Source: Runella salmonicolor (lineage in GTDB: Bacteria; Bacteroidota; Bacteroidia; Cytophagales; Spirosomataceae). Taken from it: DNA of 64,000 nt. Shown piece after piece: positions 62,231-64,000 of this stretch. The translations under genes and the position numbers were made by a program. Every line of letters begins with the position of its first letter. Within the stretch, counting starts at the first letter, position 1. Under the pieces are notes generated by a model that saw nothing but the letters and a program-made list of their open reading frames with translations, had not been told where the DNA came from and did not search any database. The stretch spans positions 496,001-560,000 of the forward strand of contig NZ_JAMZEL010000002.1 of assembly GCF_024158025.1 (NCBI RefSeq). The letters run 5' to 3'.

Positions 62231-62308
62231 CTCCGTGGTCTGTGTCTCCAAAGACCTTCATTTCAGCTAACAAAAAAGCCAGTCTGTGAGGACAAAGACC
62301 ACGGTAAA
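62231..62308. repeat. dispersed hairpin element, copy B (two hairpins inside an outer stem)
   Basis: An outer 9-bp stem CCGTGGTCT (62233-62241) / AGACCACGG (62296-62304) encloses two hairpins in inverted orientation. The left one reads GTCTTT-GGAGAC-ACAGAC on the minus strand (62238-62255); the right one is GTCTGT-GAGGAC-AAAGAC (62282-62299). No gene lies in 62165-62336. Confidence 0.7.
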
Positions 62309-62336
62309 GTTTACACTTCTTTTCAGGAAATATCTG

Positions 62337-64000
62337 TTACAAATTATCCTTCCAAAACTTTTCCATCGAGCGTCTCATGTGCAACGTGGTATTTTCACGC
62401 TGATTGATGCTGTGGTCGCGCATGGGATAGCACAACATGCTGAAAAGCTTGTTGTGCTTGATTAATTCATTGACCAGTAATTCAAAGTTTTGATAATGCA
62501 CATTGTCGTCGGCGGTGCCGTGTATAATCATCAAATTTCCTTTTAGTTTGCTGGCGTGCGTCACAGGAGAGCCTTCTCGGTAGCCTTCCACATTGTCGGA
62601 AGGTAAGCCCATGTATCTTTCCTGGTAAATGTTATCATACAGGGTTTGATGTGCCACAAAAGAAACCGCAATGCCCGTTTTATAGACATCGGAATGGCGA
62701 AACATACAATGAAGCGACATTTGCCCGCCGCCACTCCACCCCCAAATACCAATGCGTTTGGCATCTACAAATGGATACATTGTTATGATTTTTTTGGCCG
62801 CTTTGGCTTGGTCATCGGCGGCCAAAAGGCCAATTTGTCGGTAAATACACTTTCTAAAATCACGACCTCTTGGCACTTTGGTTCCTCGGTTGTCGACGCT
62901 CATCACTACATAGCCTTGATTGGCGAGATATTGGTGCCAAAAATTATCACCCGTTCCCCAATTGTCTTGCACAGTTGAACCAGCAGGCTCGCCATAAACA
63001 TGAAAAATAACGGGGTATTTTTTCTTTGGATCGAAAGACTTAGGTTTAATAATCCAAGCGTCCAAAATCACATCACCAATATCCACCTTAAAAAATTCTT
63101 TGGGACGCAGCGCCAGTTCCTTCATTTTGGTTCTTAAGTCCGCATTGTCTTGCAATAGCTTGATTTCTGTGTGGGTATTAAGATTGATAAGCGAAATTCT
63201 TCGCGGTGTGGTCGCATTTTCAAACGTATGAATGGCATATTGGGCATCGTCAGAAATCTGATAGCTATGCTGACCCACCAAGTTTTTGGGAGAAACTCGT
63301 TCTGCTTCGCCTTTTCCGTCTATTCTGCTGCGATACAGGTAGCGTTGGGTAAAGTTTTCGGGTGAGGCGATGTAATAAACGTATCCTCCCTTGGGATCAA
63401 TGCAGTTGATATTCACTACGTCAAAATTCCCCTTGGTGATTAGGCTTGATTGTTTGCCATCTCTCGACACTTTGTAGAGGTGTAGCCAACCATCTTTTTC
63501 GCTTGTCCACGTAAAGAATTGATTGTTTTCCAGCCAAACAATGTTGTCGTGTAAATCCAAATACGCCTCGTCTTTATCGGTCAGAATGGTATTCAAAGCC
63601 ATCGTTTTGGTATTTCCAATCCAGACGGTATTGGTGTTTTGCAGACGGTTCAATTGCTGAATCATCACTTCGTCGGATGCTGGAATAAATTCCATGCGTG
63701 CCAAGTAGTTATTTGTTGGGTCGCCGGGTACATTAAACCACTTGGTTTCACCCCCTGAGGCTGAAATCACTCCTACTTTTACGGCAGAATTGGCCGTTCC
63801 TACTTTGGGATAAGGCAACGGAATGGGTTTTGAATAAATAGAGTCCACATTGTTAATCATGTAAAAAGTACCCACGTTTTTGGTGTCCGACTGCCAGTAG
63901 GCTATAGTCTTTCCGTCGGGACTCCACCTAAAACCGTCTCGGCAATCGAGTTCTTCTTCATAGACCCAGTCAAAAGTACCATTGATGATATTGCCGCCGC
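62337..64000 (-). CDS. dipeptidyl peptidase IV family (S9B) serine peptidase, N-terminally truncated by the window end
   Basis: The frame stays open to the window edge (last full codon at 63998); the Met at 63875 is internal. About 553 C-terminal residues are present. The first visible residues, NGTFDWVYEEEL then W-S-P-D-G-K, are the DPP IV propeller region with the Glu motif that binds the free N-terminus of substrates. The catalytic domain carries GIWGWSGGGQMS (nucleophile), Asp in GTADDNVHYQN and His in RDHSINQ. It would cleave X-Pro/X-Ala dipeptides from periplasmic peptides. All three catalytic residues are inside the window. Confidence 0.9.
   Translation of the reverse strand, partial: GGNIINGTFDWVYEEELDCRDGFRWSPDGKTIAYWQSDTKNVGTFYMINNVDSIYSKPIPLPYPKVGTANSAVKVGVISASGGETKWFNVPGDPTNNYLARMEFIPASDEVMIQQLNRLQNTNTVWIGNTKTMALNTILTDKDEAYLDLHDNIVWLENNQFFTWTSEKDGWLHLYKVSRDGKQSSLITKGNFDVVNINCIDPKGGYVYYIASPENFTQRYLYRSRIDGKGEAERVSPKNLVGQHSYQISDDAQYAIHTFENATTPRRISLINLNTHTEIKLLQDNADLRTKMKELALRPKEFFKVDIGDVILDAWIIKPKSFDPKKKYPVIFHVYGEPAGSTVQDNWGTGDNFWHQYLANQGYVVMSVDNRGTKVPRGRDFRKCIYRQIGLLAADDQAKAAKKIITMYPFVDAKRIGIWGWSGGGQMSLHCMFRHSDVYKTGIAVSFVAHQTLYDNIYQERYMGLPSDNVEGYREGSPVTHASKLKGNLMIIHGTADDNVHYQNFELLVNELIKHNKLFSMLCYPMRDHSINQRENTTLHMRRSMEKFWKDNL

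Noticed and set aside
60626..62308. Hairpin elements A and B as integron attC sites
   Set aside because: They are imperfect palindromes with CAGCTAAC-like cores, but they do not fit the RYYYAAC/GTTRRRY boxes. No integron integrase is in the window.

Overview
The window reads as chromosomal DNA from a free-living Bacteroidota, most likely a Cytophagales member of the Spirosomaceae (Runella-like). This is inferred from a type IX secretion (T9SS) sorting domain, DUF4835/PorD-like, OstA-like and BamD-rpoZ-coaBC-recN gene order, abundant signal peptides ending in AQ, weak Shine-Dalgarno sites and promoters of the TTTG-N20-TAnnTTTG type. Species cannot be assigned from sequence reading alone. There is no prophage, complete IS, rRNA or CRISPR array.

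Layout. 1-3.5 kb: the 3' part of tilS and a TPR/PD40/OmpA outer-membrane protein, then a small non-coding repeat block. 3.6-10.5 kb: dihydrofolate reductase, two short-chain dehydrogenases with an NTF2-like protein, a 54-residue membrane protein with a sodium:solute symporter, and the Nif3-zinc-ribbon pair. 10.7-10.95 kb: two tandem tRNA-Asp genes with a terminator. 11-18 kb: an outer-membrane receptor, then a minus-strand exporter operon (ABC ATPase, adaptor, FtsX-type permease, TolC). 18-31.5 kb: an S9 peptidase, a GH95-GH31 pair, a CNNM-type transporter, and a block of GH-A glycosidase and two esterases. 31.7-41.8 kb: a housekeeping envelope block (OstA-like, T9SS cargo, BamD, RNA polymerase omega, CoaBC, PorD-like, a small possible Sm-fold protein, RecN), then a lipoprotein, SCO and cytochrome c trio. 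41.9-59.6 kb: a long minus-strand polysaccharide-catabolism run. 59.7-64 kb: a TauE-like permease, a BNR-propeller enzyme and a DPP IV peptidase cut by the window end.

The 42-58 kb run holds a Gfo/Idh/MocA oxidoreductase, a formylglycine sulfatase, two unclassified alpha/alpha-fold secreted proteins, two large secreted proteins that combine a beta-propeller with a c-type cytochrome, a GH43-like propeller, a GH27 alpha-galactosidase and a small esterase. Nearly all are exported. Together they suggest periplasmic breakdown of a sulfated or esterified, galactose- or fucose-containing glycan, with sugar oxidation coupled to cytochrome c. No SusC/SusD pair or regulator is visible here, so uptake must be encoded elsewhere.

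The most unusual non-coding signal is a family of hairpins with variable stems but a conserved six-base loop (GGAGAC or GAGGAC). These hairpins bracket an AT-rich SMI1/KNR4 gene that interrupts the polysaccharide run, and they also flank the BNR gene. This looks like an undescribed cassette-type or REP-like mobile element.
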